Notes under the pieces: model-generated | The model's database searches: none | What the model saw: only the letters and a program-made list of their open reading frames with translations | Told to the model about the DNA's origin: nothing | Source: Xanthobacter autotrophicus | GTDB lineage: Bacteria; Pseudomonadota; Alphaproteobacteria; Rhizobiales; Xanthobacteraceae | Direction: 5' to 3' | Length of the DNA stretch: 64,000 bases | Assembly (NCBI RefSeq): GCF_005871085.1 | Contig: NZ_VAUP01000042.1 | Span: forward strand, 62,001-126,000 | Made by a program: the position numbers and the translations under genes | In this document: piece after piece, positions 17,035 to 26,915 of the stretch | How positions within the stretch are numbered: the first letter of the stretch is position 1 | How the letters are laid out: each line of letters begins with the position of its first letter

Positions 17035-18060
17035 TCACAGCTCCTGCAGCAGTTCTTCGAAGCGGACGGTGGACGCCTTGCCGATGTCGTGGCCATGGTC
17101 GTCGAGGAAGACCTGGGCCGCCTTGCGCCCCTCCTCCTTGAGCATGGTCAGGAAGTCCCACTCGGCGTTGAGCTTCGAGGAGAAGCCCAGCTCCGCCATG
17201 ATCGGGTTGCGCACGATGTGCACCCGCATGCGCGCCCAGTTGCAGGCTTCCGTGTCGCCCGAAAGCTCGCTGACGTGCCGCTGCAGCATCGCCATCATGT
17301 ACAGCTCCTTCACCGCCACCGAATTGAAGGACACTTCATTGAGGCGGTTGAGGATCTCCGACGGCGTCTTGGGCGTGCCGGGCCGCTCCAGCGGGTTGAT
17401 GGGGACGAGGATGGTGTCGTCCGACGTCAGCTCGCTCACCAGCGGCGCCAGGGTGGGATTGCCCGAATAGCCGCCGTCCCAATAGGCCTCGCCGTCGATC
17501 TCCACCGCCTGGAACAGGGTGGGCAGGCAGGCCGAGGCCATCAGCACCTCGGGGGTGATGTCGGCGTTGCGGAACACCCGCGGGCGGCCGGTGCGCACAT
17601 TGGTGGCGGTGATGAACACCTTGATGGGCGAAGAGCGCAGGCGCTCGAAGTTGATCTCCTTGGCCAGGATCGGCGCCAGCGCATTCCCGCCCATGGGATT
17701 GTACTGATACGGCGAGAACATGCGCGTCATGATGTCCATGAACAGGAAGCCCGGCGCGCTGTCGAGCGACCAGCGGCCGAACATCTTGTCGATGGGCGAG
17801 CGCTTGAACGGGCTGAAGCGCGCCGCTTCGGACACGTGGCGCCAGTAGCTTTCCAGCGCCTGCTGCGCGCCCTGCCGGCCGCCGGCGGCATAGCCGTCCG
17901 CGAGCACCGCCGCATTCATGGCGCCGGCGGAGGTACCGGACACGCCCTCGATGTCGAGCCAGGTTTCCTCCAGCAGGCGGTCGAGGACCCCCCAGGTGAA
18001 GGCACCGTGGGAGCCACCGCCCTGAAGCGCAAAATCAACAAGTACCGGTTCCCGTTCCAT
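17035..18060 (-). CDS. patatin-like phospholipase
   Basis: The 341-residue protein has the full patatin catalytic set: oxyanion loop QGGGSHGAF (residues 13-21), nucleophile Ser44 in GTSAGAM, and the dyad Asp in WDGGYSG. It would cleave acyl chains from lipids or other esters. No signal peptide is visible, so it probably acts in the cytoplasm or at the inner face of the membrane. The start at 18060 was chosen because an AGAGGTG site precedes it and the conserved strand (VLVDFALQGG) begins at once. In bacteria related proteins also act in polyhydroxybutyrate metabolism or as effectors. It is co-transcribed with GntP. Confidence 0.87.
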   Translation of the reverse strand: MEREPVLVDFALQGGGSHGAFTWGVLDRLLEETWLDIEGVSGTSAGAMNAAVLADGYAAGGRQGAQQALESYWRHVSEAARFSPFKRSPIDKMFGRWSLDSAPGFLFMDIMTRMFSPYQYNPMGGNALAPILAKEINFERLRSSPIKVFITATNVRTGRPRVFRNADITPEVLMASACLPTLFQAVEIDGEAYWDGGYSGNPTLAPLVSELTSDDTILVPINPLERPGTPKTPSEILNRLNEVSFNSVAVKELYMMAMLQRHVSELSGDTEACNWARMRVHIVRNPIMAELGFSSKLNAEWDFLTMLKEEGRKAAQVFLDDHGHDIGKASTVRFEELLQEL

Positions 18061-18259
18061 CTTCGACACCTCTGTGAACGCGCCGCGTCGCCGTCGTCGC
18101 CGCCTCTTGCAGCCCCCGGTCGTGCCCTCCCCGATGTCGTGGAGCAGATGCCGGCCCGACGGAAGGTCGCCCGGCCGGCAAAGCACCTTCTTGTCTTGGG
18201 GGCCCGGCCTTGCGACCCGGCCCCGGTTGAGTGCGGCCCCGGACGGGACCCTTGCCGCC

Positions 18260-21200
18260 TCAGGCCGCCTGCGTCCGCTCCGCCTTGGGCGCGGCCACCG
18301 GCTCGGGACCGGTATCGGGGCCGAACCAGGCCACATAGAGCGCCGGCAGGAAGATGAGGGTGAGCAGAGTGCCCACCAGAAGGCCGCCCATGATGGCGAA
18401 GGCCATGGGCCCCCAGAACACCGTGGGCGCGATGGGGATCATGCCCAGCACCGTGGACACGGCGGTGAGCATGATGGGCCGGAAGCGGGTGGAGGAGGCA
18501 TGCACCACCGCATCCCAGACGGTCTTGCCCGCCGCGCGGTCCGCCTCGATCTGGCCGATGAGGATGACCGCGTTCTTGGTGATCATGCCGATCAGCGCCA
18601 GCACGCCGAGGATCGCGACGAAGCCCAGGGGCCGCCCCGAGGCCAGGAGCGCCGCCACCACGCCGATGAGGCCCAGCGGCGCCACCGACAGCACGATGAC
18701 GAGGCGCTGGAAGCTCTTCAGCTCGAACATGAGCACCGAGAACATGAGCAGAAGCATCACCGGCACCACGGCCACCACGGAGGCGAGCGAGGCCGCGCTC
18801 TCCTCCACGGTGCCGCCCACGGTGATGGCGTAGCCCGCCGGCAGGGTCTTGCGCAGGGCGTCGATCTTCGGACCGAGCTGCGCCACCACCCCTTCCGGCA
18901 GGATGCCGCGCCGCACGTCCGCCTGCACCGTCAGGGTGGGCACCCGGTCGCGGCGCCAGATGGCGGGATAGTCCTGGGTGTAGTCGAAGGTGGCGATCTG
19001 GCTCAGCGGCACGGTCCGCCCGCTGGGCAGCGGCACCTGGAGGGTGCCGAGGGTGGCCAGCGAGACGCGCTCCTCGTCGGTGGCGCGGGCCACCACGTTG
19101 ACGAGATAGATGTCGTCGCGCACCTGCGTCACCGCCTGTCCCGACAGCACGGTGTTGAGCACGCCGGCGAGCTGCGCCGTGGACAGGCCGAGCAGGCGCG
19201 CCTCGTCCTGGTCCACCTTGATGCGCACCTGACGGGCCGGCTCGATCCAGTTGTAGTTGACCGTCTCCACCTTGGGGTTGGAGGCCATCACGGCGGCAAG
19301 GTCGAAGGCGATGGCCCGCACCTTCTCGATGTCCGGTCCCGAAACGCGATACTGCACCGGCCAGCCCACCGGCGGGCCCAGCTCCAGCGGCGAGACGCGG
19401 GCGACGAGCTGGGGGAAGTCCTCCGCCAGCACCTTCTCCAGCTTGACCCTCAGGCGATCACGCCCGGCCACGTCCTTCGCCACGATCACGGTCTGGGCGA
19501 AGAAGTCGTTGGGCAGTTGCACGTCGAGGGGCAGATAGAAGCGGATGGCGCCACGGCCCACATAGGTGGACCAGCGGGCCACGTCCGGATCCTTGGCCAG
19601 CACCGCGTCGAACGCCTCGGCCACCTTCTCGCTCTGGTAGATGGAGGCGTTCTGCGGCGAGGCGAGGTCCACCAGCAGCTCGGGCCGGTCCGAGGAGGGG
19701 AAGAACTGCGACGGGATCAGCGGCAGCGCCAGCACCGACAGCGCGAACAGGCCGAGGGTGACGGCGATGGTCGCCCAACGCAGCCGCAGGCACAGGATCA
19801 GGAAGGACCGGTAAATCCCCATGACACCCGTGGGCGGGGCGTCCGGATCGGGGATCTTGTCCTTGGGCGGGGCTTTGAGGATCAGCACCTGCATGAGCGG
19901 GGCGAACAGCACCGCCACGATCCACGACACCAGAAGCGCGATGGCCACCACGGCGAACAGGGTGAAGGTGTATTCGCCCGCCGACGAGGCCGCGAAGCCC
20001 ACCGGCACGAAGCCCGCCACCGTCACCAGCGTTCCCGCCAGCATGGCCGCCGCATAGGCCTTGAAGGCGTAGGACGCCGCCGTCACCTTGTCGTCGCCGG
20101 CGGCGAGGCGCGTGAGCGTCGCGTCGGTGGTGGTCATGGCGTCGTCCACCATGAGCGCCAGCGCGATGATGAGCGCACCCAGCGAGATGCGCTGCATGTC
20201 GATGTGCACCAGCTGCATCAGCGCGAACACGATGGCCAGCGTCAGCGGGATGGCGAGGGCCACGATGGCGCCGGCCCGCACCCCGAGCGCGATGAACGAC
20301 ACCACGAGGATGATGGCCACCGCCTGCCACAGGCTTTCCATGAACTCGGCGATGGCGCTGTTCACCGTCACCGCCTGGTCCGCCACCAGATGCGCCTCGA
20401 TGCCCACGGGCAGGTTGGCGATGAGGCGGTTCATGGTCTTGTCGATGGACTTGCCCATGGCGAGGATGTCGCCGCCGTCGCGCATGGCGATGGCGAGGCC
20501 GATGGCCGGCTGGCCGTTCACCCGGAACATGGGCTGGGGCGGGTCGGCATAGCCGCGCCGGATGGTGGCGATGTCGGCGAGGCGGATGAGCCGGCCGTTC
20601 ACCACGAAGTTCACGTTGGCAACATCCGCCTCCGAGGTGAAGGCGCCGGACACGCGGATGGAGATGTTCTCCGCCCCGGTCTGCACCTCGCCCGAGGGGC
20701 GCACGATGTTCTGGCTCTGGAGCGCCGACAGCACAGCCGCGCGGTCGATGCCCAGGCTGGCCAGCTCCTGCATGGAGAATTCGATGAAGATGCGCTCGTC
20801 CTGCGCGCCGAGGATCTCGATCTTGGAGACATCCGGCACGTGCAGCAGCTCGGAGCGCACGTCCTCCACATGGTCGCGCAGCTCGCGATGGGTGAAGCCG
20901 TCGGCGGTGAAGCCGTAGATGATGCCGAAGGTGTCGCCGAACTCGTCGTTGAAGAACGGCCCCACGATGCCCTGCGGCAGGGTGTGGCGGATATCGCCCA
21001 CGCTCTTGCGCACATGGTACCAGATGTCCGGCACCTCGGCCGCCGTGGCGGAGCCCTTCAGGTGCACGAAGATGGTGGTGGTGCCGGGCTTGGTGTAGCT
21101 CTCCAGATAGTCGAGCTTGGGCACCTCCTGGAGCTTGCGCTCCAGCCGCTCGCTCACCTGCCGGAAGGTCTCCTCCAGGGTGGCGCCGGGCCAGTTGGCC

Positions 21201-21355
21201 TGCACCACCATGGTCTTGATGACGAAGGTCGGGTCTTCCGCCCGGCCCAGGTTCCGGAAGGCCATGATGCCGGCCACCACTGAGATGGCCATGAGATAGA
21301 TGATGACCGAGCGGTGCTTCAGCGCCCAGGCGGAGAGGTTGAAGCCGCCGCTCAC
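18260..21355 (-). CDS. RND efflux pump, inner-membrane permease
   Basis: The 1031-residue protein has the RND layout: a first helix (HRSVIIYLMAISVVAGIMAF), a large periplasmic loop, helices 2-7, a second loop and helices 8-12. The paired aspartates in ALMVDDAMTTTD are the proton-relay residues of helix 4. The protein works as a trimer and expels drugs or solvents with an adaptor and an outer-membrane channel. The GTG at 21355 overlaps the TGA of the adaptor gene (GTGA), so I reject the open frame that continues to 21529. No TolC-like gene is in the window. Confidence 0.93.
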   Translation of the reverse strand: MSGGFNLSAWALKHRSVIIYLMAISVVAGIMAFRNLGRAEDPTFVIKTMVVQANWPGATLEETFRQVSERLERKLQEVPKLDYLESYTKPGTTTIFVHLKGSATAAEVPDIWYHVRKSVGDIRHTLPQGIVGPFFNDEFGDTFGIIYGFTADGFTHRELRDHVEDVRSELLHVPDVSKIEILGAQDERIFIEFSMQELASLGIDRAAVLSALQSQNIVRPSGEVQTGAENISIRVSGAFTSEADVANVNFVVNGRLIRLADIATIRRGYADPPQPMFRVNGQPAIGLAIAMRDGGDILAMGKSIDKTMNRLIANLPVGIEAHLVADQAVTVNSAIAEFMESLWQAVAIILVVSFIALGVRAGAIVALAIPLTLAIVFALMQLVHIDMQRISLGALIIALALMVDDAMTTTDATLTRLAAGDDKVTAASYAFKAYAAAMLAGTLVTVAGFVPVGFAASSAGEYTFTLFAVVAIALLVSWIVAVLFAPLMQVLILKAPPKDKIPDPDAPPTGVMGIYRSFLILCLRLRWATIAVTLGLFALSVLALPLIPSQFFPSSDRPELLVDLASPQNASIYQSEKVAEAFDAVLAKDPDVARWSTYVGRGAIRFYLPLDVQLPNDFFAQTVIVAKDVAGRDRLRVKLEKVLAEDFPQLVARVSPLELGPPVGWPVQYRVSGPDIEKVRAIAFDLAAVMASNPKVETVNYNWIEPARQVRIKVDQDEARLLGLSTAQLAGVLNTVLSGQAVTQVRDDIYLVNVVARATDEERVSLATLGTLQVPLPSGRTVPLSQIATFDYTQDYPAIWRRDRVPTLTVQADVRRGILPEGVVAQLGPKIDALRKTLPAGYAITVGGTVEESAASLASVVAVVPVMLLLMFSVLMFELKSFQRLVIVLSVAPLGLIGVVAALLASGRPLGFVAILGVLALIGMITKNAVILIGQIEADRAAGKTVWDAVVHASSTRFRPIMLTAVSTVLGMIPIAPTVFWGPMAFAIMGGLLVGTLLTLIFLPALYVAWFGPDTGPEPVAAPKAERTQAA

Positions 21356-22476
21356 AGCTGGGTCCCCAGAAGGCGCACCTTCTGCCCCGGATGCAGCGCC
21401 TGCACGCCCGCCGTCACCACGATCTCGGAGGGCTTGAGCCCCTCGGCCACACTCACGGTGGCGGGGCTGAAGCGCAGCACCTCCACGTTGCGCAGGGAGA
21501 CGGTCTGCGCCTTGGGGTCCACCACCCACACCGCCGGCTTGTCATTGAAGCGGGTGAGCGCGCTGGCCGGGATCTCGATCACCGGGCCGCTGTCCACCAC
21601 CACCCGGCCGATGACCGTGGTGCCGAGCCGCAGCCCCTCCGGCGGCTCGATGAGGCCGACGCGCACGCGGAAGGTGCGGGTGACGGGATCGGCCTGCGGC
21701 GCCACCTCGCGCACCCGGCCGATGGCCCTGACGGCGGGATCGCCGGACAGGGTCACTTCCACCTCGGGATCGCCCGGCAGGGAGGTGAGCAGGGCGGCCG
21801 GCACCTCGAACACGGCGTCGCGGCCGTCGCGGCGCGCCACCTCGACCACCGGCTGGCCGGCCTGCACCACCTCGCCGGGCTCGGCCCGGCGCTGGGTGAC
21901 GACGCCGGCGGAATCCGCCTTCAGCTCGGTGAAGCCGAGCCGGTCCTCGGCCATCCGCAGGCGGGCCTCGGTGTCCTCCACCTGGGACCGGGCGTTCAGG
22001 AAGGCCTGCTCGGCCTGCTCATACTGGGCGCGGGGGGTGAAGCCACGGGCCAGCAGCTGGCGCTGGCGCTCATACTGGTTGCGGGTCTGGCTGAGATTGG
22101 CGTTGGCTGCCGAAAGCGCCGCCTGGGCCGAGCGCAGGGCGTTCTGCTCGTCCTGGGGATCGAGCCGCGCCAGCACCTGGCCGGGCTTCACCTGGTCGCC
22201 CACATTGACGAGGCGCTCGATGATGCGCCCGCCGATGCGGAAGCCGTAGGTGGCCTCGTTCTGCGCCTCCACCTGGCCGGTGAGGGTCACGGCATCGCTG
22301 GCCGCGCGGCTGGTGGCGAGAACCGTGCGCACCGGGCGCGGCTCGGGGGCCTTCGCCTCCGGGGCCTCGCCGCATCCCGCCAACAGCAGGGCACCGCCGA
22401 GCAGCACCGCCGACGCTCCCAGCCGAAGGACTGCGGAAACGACGGCTTCGGGCGCGCGATGAATCACGTCGGCCAC
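21352..22476 (-). CDS. RND efflux pump, periplasmic adaptor lipoprotein
   Basis: This membrane-fusion protein has a lipobox LLAGC near residue 35, then the barrel-sandwich halves around a helical hairpin (ALRSAQAALSAANANLSQTR to AFLNARSQVEDTEARLRMAE). A beta-barrel and membrane-proximal domain end it. It would link the RND permease to an outer-membrane channel. I choose the GTG at 22476 because AGGAG lies 8 nt upstream; a start at 22503 is the alternative. It is the first gene of the two-gene pump operon, with a 4-nt overlap to the permease. Confidence 0.9.
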   Translation of the reverse strand: MADVIHRAPEAVVSAVLRLGASAVLLGGALLLAGCGEAPEAKAPEPRPVRTVLATSRAASDAVTLTGQVEAQNEATYGFRIGGRIIERLVNVGDQVKPGQVLARLDPQDEQNALRSAQAALSAANANLSQTRNQYERQRQLLARGFTPRAQYEQAEQAFLNARSQVEDTEARLRMAEDRLGFTELKADSAGVVTQRRAEPGEVVQAGQPVVEVARRDGRDAVFEVPAALLTSLPGDPEVEVTLSGDPAVRAIGRVREVAPQADPVTRTFRVRVGLIEPPEGLRLGTTVIGRVVVDSGPVIEIPASALTRFNDKPAVWVVDPKAQTVSLRNVEVLRFSPATVSVAEGLKPSEIVVTAGVQALHPGQKVRLLGTQL

Positions 22477-22593
22477 GGGACAACTCCTCTTAGCGCACTG
22501 CAACCGCGTACCCCTATAGCGGAGGTCGCGGTGGGCGACCAGAGCGCGCGCGATCGACTTGACGCAGCGTGATCACCCCTTTGGCAGCCCCGT

Positions 22594-23928
22594 TCAGCCG
22601 CCGGCGCCGAGCTGCCTCAGCGGCCGTCCATCCAGCACGTCAGCCTCAATCTCCTCCAGCCCCACGCGGCGCGTTTCCGGCACGAACAGCACCGAGACCA
22701 CCAGCGACAGCACGCAGACCACGAAGAAGATGCCGATGGTGCCCGCAAGGCCGATACCCTGCACCACCGACAGGAAGGTGCCGGCGACGATGCCGTTGAA
22801 GAGCCAGCTGGTGGCCGAGGCCACCGCGATGCCCCGCTCGCGGATGGCGGAGGGGAACAGCTCCGACATGAGCACATAGGGCAAGGGCCCGAGGCTGAGC
22901 GCGAAGGCGACGATGTAGGCGCACAGCCCCGCCAGCGCCACCCACGGCCAGTCGGCCAGCGCCGCGACGATCACGGCGCCGAGGCTCACGGCCATGGCCG
23001 CCGATCCCGCGATCAGCAGCGGCCGGCGGCCGAGCCGGTCCACCAGCGCCATGGCGGCAATGGTGGCGATGACATTGAACAGGCCGAGGCCGAAGGTGGC
23101 GGCCAGCGCCGCTGTCCCCGCCGGAAAGCCCAGCTCGGTGAAGATGTGCGGCGCGTAATAGAGAATGCCGTCGATGCCGGAGAAATTCTGGAGCACGAAC
23201 AGCACGCTGCACAGCACCAGCACCGCCCCGGTGGCGCCGCGGCCGAGCACGGCGCGCCAGTTGGCCCCGTCCGGTGCGCGCTCCTCCCCCATCTCGGCGG
23301 AGATGCCCAGCGCCCGGGCCGCCGCGTCCGCGCGGGCGCTCATGCCCCTCGACCGGAGCCAGCGCGGGCTTTCCGGAAGCAGCAGCACGATGGCGCCGCA
23401 AGCCGCCGCGATCAGCACGCCGGCGCCGAGCATCTGCTGCCACGAGGCGCGGCCGATCAGGGCCAGCGGCACCGCATAGCCAGCAAGGATGCCGACGGTG
23501 ATGGCGAGCTGGAACAGGGAGACCACCGCCCCCCGGTGTCGCGCCGGCGTGACCTCGGCCGCATACATGGGCACCACCATGGAGGACAGGCCGACCCCGA
23601 GCCCGATGAGGATGCGGGCGGCCACCAGCATGCCGGGGCCGGGTGCAACGCCTTGTCCCAGCGGAATGAGAATATAGCCGGCAATGGCCAGCAAAGCGGC
23701 GAGCAGGCAGGCGGGACGCCGGCCGATTCGCGCCGACACCGGCGCGGCGGCGGCGGCACCGATGAAGCAGCCGACCAGCAGGGAGGTCACCACCATCTCG
23801 GTGGCACGGGTGGACAGGGCGAACGCCTGGGCGATGGCCTCGACGACACCGGCGATGGACGCTGTGCTGAAACCGAAAAGAATGCCGAACAGCAGCACCA
23901 GACTGGCGGTGAGCAGCAGCGTCTTCAT
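22594..23928 (-). CDS. MFS sugar porter family transporter (first of two)
   Basis: The 444-residue protein has 12 helices and sugar-porter signatures: GLGVGLSSMVVPMYAAEVTPARHRG after helix 4, PESPRWL at the end of helix 6, and FVPETRRVGLEEIE after helix 12. The ARIGRRPACLL loop follows helix 2. It should bring a sugar or polyol in with protons. It is divergent from the DegT aminotransferase, whose downstream gene is another sugar porter of the same size. The two are clearly related but not near-identical, so this is an old duplication. Confidence 0.88.
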   Translation of the reverse strand: MKTLLLTASLVLLFGILFGFSTASIAGVVEAIAQAFALSTRATEMVVTSLLVGCFIGAAAAAPVSARIGRRPACLLAALLAIAGYILIPLGQGVAPGPGMLVAARILIGLGVGLSSMVVPMYAAEVTPARHRGAVVSLFQLAITVGILAGYAVPLALIGRASWQQMLGAGVLIAAACGAIVLLLPESPRWLRSRGMSARADAAARALGISAEMGEERAPDGANWRAVLGRGATGAVLVLCSVLFVLQNFSGIDGILYYAPHIFTELGFPAGTAALAATFGLGLFNVIATIAAMALVDRLGRRPLLIAGSAAMAVSLGAVIVAALADWPWVALAGLCAYIVAFALSLGPLPYVLMSELFPSAIRERGIAVASATSWLFNGIVAGTFLSVVQGIGLAGTIGIFFVVCVLSLVVSVLFVPETRRVGLEEIEADVLDGRPLRQLGAGG

Positions 23929-24086
23929 GGGGTCGCTCCGGAGGGTCCGTAGCCGCGGTGAGGTATCCTTTAGCCGTCAAACGGAAAGGACTTGTAAGCT
24001 GTGGCGAGGCGGGAGCATAAGTACAGGAAAAATCCCGGCCTGACAGGTTTCAATCGACAAATCCGGTATTCAGGGGAGAGCGTCAC

Positions 24087-25409
24087 GTGACTGCCTCGGC
24101 CACTGCGCATGAGCACGCCAATCGTCTCGCCATCGAGGGAGGGGAGCCGGTGCGCAAGGCTCCGCTGCCGTGGGAATTGCCCGGCGCCCACTGGATCGGC
24201 GACGAGGAGCTGGAGCTGGTCTCCCGCGTGGTGCGCGCCAAGAGCCCCTTCCGCTTCTATGGGCCCGACCTCCAGCACATGGTGGACACCCTCGAGAAGG
24301 AATGGTGCGCCGCCTTCGGCCACAAGCACGCGCTGGGCGTTTCCTCCGGCACCGCGGCCCTCTCCATTGCCATGTCCGCTCTTGAGATCGGCCCCGGCGA
24401 CGAAGTATTGGTGCCCGGCTATCTTTGGGTGAGCTGCGTGAGCGCCGTGGTGCGCGCCGGCGCCATCCCGCGCCTCGTGGACGTGGACGACTGCTTCACC
24501 CTCGACCCCGCCGACGTGGAGCGCAAGATCGGCCCCAACACCCGCGCCGCGCTGATGGTGCACATGAGCGGGGCACCGGGGCGTGTGGCGGAGGTCGCCC
24601 GCATCTGCCGCGAGCGCGGCATCGGCCTCATCGAGGATTGCGCCCAGACCGCAGGCTCCAGCCAGAACGGCAAGGCCGTGGGCACCTTCGGCGATGTCGG
24701 CATCTTCTCCTTCCAGCTCAACAAGAACATGACCTCCGGCGACGGCGGCATGGTGGTGACCGAGCGCGACGACCTGTATCGCCGCATCGTGGCGCTGCAC
24801 GACCTCGGCTATCCGCGCAACGCCCAGGGCCGGCTCGACACCTCGGACGAGACCTGCCAGCTGTGGGGCGTCGGCGCCCGCATGTCGGAGCTGACCGGCG
24901 CCATGTGCCTCGCCCAGATGCGCAAGCTGCCGCTGATCACCGGCGCCATGCGCACCGCCAAGTGGCGCATCCGCGACGCGCTTGAGGGCACCCCCGGCCT
25001 CGGCTTCCGCACCATTCCCGACCGGGACGGCGACACCGGCCCCTTCCTCATCATGACGCTGAAGGACGAGGCCACCGCCCGCCGCTTCGTCGACGCCCTG
25101 CGCGCCGAAGGCATCGCCGGGCCGCCCGGCTCGCTGGCCTGCCTCACCATGCGGGAATGGGGCATGCACTGGTACTCGAACATTCCGAGCCTGGTGAACA
25201 AGAGGTCCGACAGCCGCGACGGCTTCCCCTGGACCCACCCCTCCAACGCGTTCGGCGCCGACTACAGCTATGCCGCCGGCGCCCTGCCCCATTGCGACGA
25301 GCTGAACGCCCGGGGCGCGCTGCTCACCATCGCCTCGACGCTGACGACGCAGGACGTGGACGACATCATCACCGCCATGCGCAAGGTCGCGAAAGTGGTG
25401 CTCGCCTAG
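24087..25409 (+). CDS. DegT/DnrJ/EryC1/StrS family PLP aminotransferase
   Basis: The 440-residue protein has the family marks: GVSSGTAALSIAMSAL, VDVDDCFTLDP, catalytic-region Asp184 in IEDCAQTAG, and PLP lysine K213 in FQLNKNMTSGDGG. The usual role is to aminate keto-sugars or keto-cyclitols such as scyllo-inosose for surface sugars or aminoglycosides. No nucleotide-sugar gene is near. It lies between two sugar porters and upstream of a GMC dehydrogenase, so use in breakdown of an amino-sugar or amino-cyclitol (reverse direction) is plausible but only inferred. The start is GTG after a GGGGAGAG purine run. Confidence 0.87.
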   Translation: MTASATAHEHANRLAIEGGEPVRKAPLPWELPGAHWIGDEELELVSRVVRAKSPFRFYGPDLQHMVDTLEKEWCAAFGHKHALGVSSGTAALSIAMSALEIGPGDEVLVPGYLWVSCVSAVVRAGAIPRLVDVDDCFTLDPADVERKIGPNTRAALMVHMSGAPGRVAEVARICRERGIGLIEDCAQTAGSSQNGKAVGTFGDVGIFSFQLNKNMTSGDGGMVVTERDDLYRRIVALHDLGYPRNAQGRLDTSDETCQLWGVGARMSELTGAMCLAQMRKLPLITGAMRTAKWRIRDALEGTPGLGFRTIPDRDGDTGPFLIMTLKDEATARRFVDALRAEGIAGPPGSLACLTMREWGMHWYSNIPSLVNKRSDSRDGFPWTHPSNAFGADYSYAAGALPHCDELNARGALLTIASTLTTQDVDDIITAMRKVAKVVLA

Positions 25410-25531
25410 AGCACGCGCCGATCGGCCTGCGTCGCAAGCTGGTCTTACACCGCGCTCTGCGTCCTGGATTGAGAGCGCGGCCAAGGTTCCGCATAACAGA
25501 CACCAGAAACCGCACTCCGGGAGGGGCGCCC

Positions 25532-26902
25532 ATGATGTACCTCATCGCCGCCATAGCCGGCATCGCCGGGGCGTTGTTCGGCTTCGACGAAGGCGTCATC
25601 GCCGGCGCCCTCGCGCCGCTGCGCCGGGACCTCGGTATCGATCCCGTCGCCGAAGGCATGATGACGGCGGCAGTGCCGTTCGGCGCCTTCCTTGGTGCCA
25701 TCGTCGCCGGCCGCCTCGCCTTGGCCTACGGCCGGCGCCGGCTGCTGCTGGCCGCCGCCGTCCTGTTCGTTGTGGGCGCACTGCTGAGCGCCTTCGCTTT
25801 TGGGTTGTGGTCTCTCACCATCGCCCGGCTCATCATCGGCCTCGGCGTCGGCGTTGCCGCCATGATGGCGCCGCTCTACATCTCCGAATGCGCGCCGGCG
25901 GCGCAGCGCGGCATGTTGGTCTCCATCTACCAGCTCGCCATCACGCTCGGCATCCTCGGCGCCTATGTGGTGGGCTACGCCTTCCACGAATCCTGGCGCT
26001 GGATGTTCGCGGTGGGCGCGGTGCCCGCCATCGCCCTGTTCGTGGGCATCTTCGGCCTGTCGGACACGCCGCGCTGGCTCGCCGTTCGCGGCCGGGAGGC
26101 TGAGGCCCGCGCGGCGCTCGCCCGCATGCGCGAGAAGTCGGAAAGCGATCCGGCGGTGAAGGCCGAGTTCGCCGAGATCCTCACCGGGGCCGTCCAGGAC
26201 GAGAACCGCAAGGCGCGCCTCTCCGACCTCATCGCCCCGCGGGTGCGGCCGGCGCTCATTGTCGCCATGGGCCTGTTCCTGCTGCAGCAGCTCTCCGGCA
26301 TCAACGCGGTGATCTATTACGCCCCCACCGTGTTCGAGCTGTCGGGCTTCAGCTCCACCACCACCCAGATCCTGGCCACCGCCGGCATCGGTGTGGTCAA
26401 CGTGCTCATGACCATCGTCGGCATGGCGCTCATCGACCGGCTGGGCCGCCGGCTGCTGCTGCTGATCGGCTTCGCCGGCACGGCGGTGGCGCTGGGCGTC
26501 ATCGCCATCGGCGCCGCCACCGGCAGCGAGATGATGGGCAAGCTCGCCCTCGGCGGGCTGGTGCTCTACATCGCCTCCTTCGCCATCGCCATCGGCCCCC
26601 TGCCGTGGGTGATGATGTCGGAAGTGTTCCCGCTCGACGTGCGGGCGCTGGGCATGAGCGTCGCCTCGCTGGTCAACTGGGGCTTCAACTTCCTGGTGGT
26701 GTTCAGCTTCCCGGTGCTGGTGGCCGAGTTCGGCCTCGCCGGTGTGTTCGGCCTCTATGCGGTCGTGTGCGTCGTCGGCCTCGCCTTCACCCAATGGCTG
26801 GTGCCCGAAACCTCCGGCGTGAGCCTGGAAGAGATCGAGCGCCACCTCGACAGCGGCCGCCCCCTGCGCGACCTCGGCCGCTTCACGCCCCGTGCCGCCT
26901 GA
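25532..26902 (+). CDS. MFS sugar porter family transporter (second of two)
   Basis: The 456-residue protein begins directly with helix 1 (LIAAIAGIAGALFGFDEGVI), the FGxDxGV motif of sugar porters. It has GVAAMMAPLYISECAPAAQRG after helix 4, LQQLSGINAVIYYAP in helix 7 and VPETSGVSLEEIE at the end. The QLSGIN motif is the sugar-binding helix and is intact here, whereas the first porter has FSGIDGILYYAP. CGGGAGGGG precedes the ATG. It ends 13 bp before the small gene that precedes the GMC dehydrogenase, so transport and oxidation are likely one operon. Confidence 0.9.
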   Translation: MMYLIAAIAGIAGALFGFDEGVIAGALAPLRRDLGIDPVAEGMMTAAVPFGAFLGAIVAGRLALAYGRRRLLLAAAVLFVVGALLSAFAFGLWSLTIARLIIGLGVGVAAMMAPLYISECAPAAQRGMLVSIYQLAITLGILGAYVVGYAFHESWRWMFAVGAVPAIALFVGIFGLSDTPRWLAVRGREAEARAALARMREKSESDPAVKAEFAEILTGAVQDENRKARLSDLIAPRVRPALIVAMGLFLLQQLSGINAVIYYAPTVFELSGFSSTTTQILATAGIGVVNVLMTIVGMALIDRLGRRLLLLIGFAGTAVALGVIAIGAATGSEMMGKLALGGLVLYIASFAIAIGPLPWVMMSEVFPLDVRALGMSVASLVNWGFNFLVVFSFPVLVAEFGLAGVFGLYAVVCVVGLAFTQWLVPETSGVSLEEIERHLDSGRPLRDLGRFTPRAA

Positions 26903-26915
26903 GGAGCGCCCAGCC

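Noticed and set aside
15517-21283. Very long plus-strand open frames opposite GntP, patatin and the RND permease
   Set aside because: They oppose clear genes with intact motifs and give low-complexity products, so they are effects of high GC content.
24087-25409. Polysaccharide or O-antigen synthesis cluster
   Set aside because: Apart from the DegT protein there are no glycosyltransferases, nucleotide-sugar enzymes or flippases nearby.
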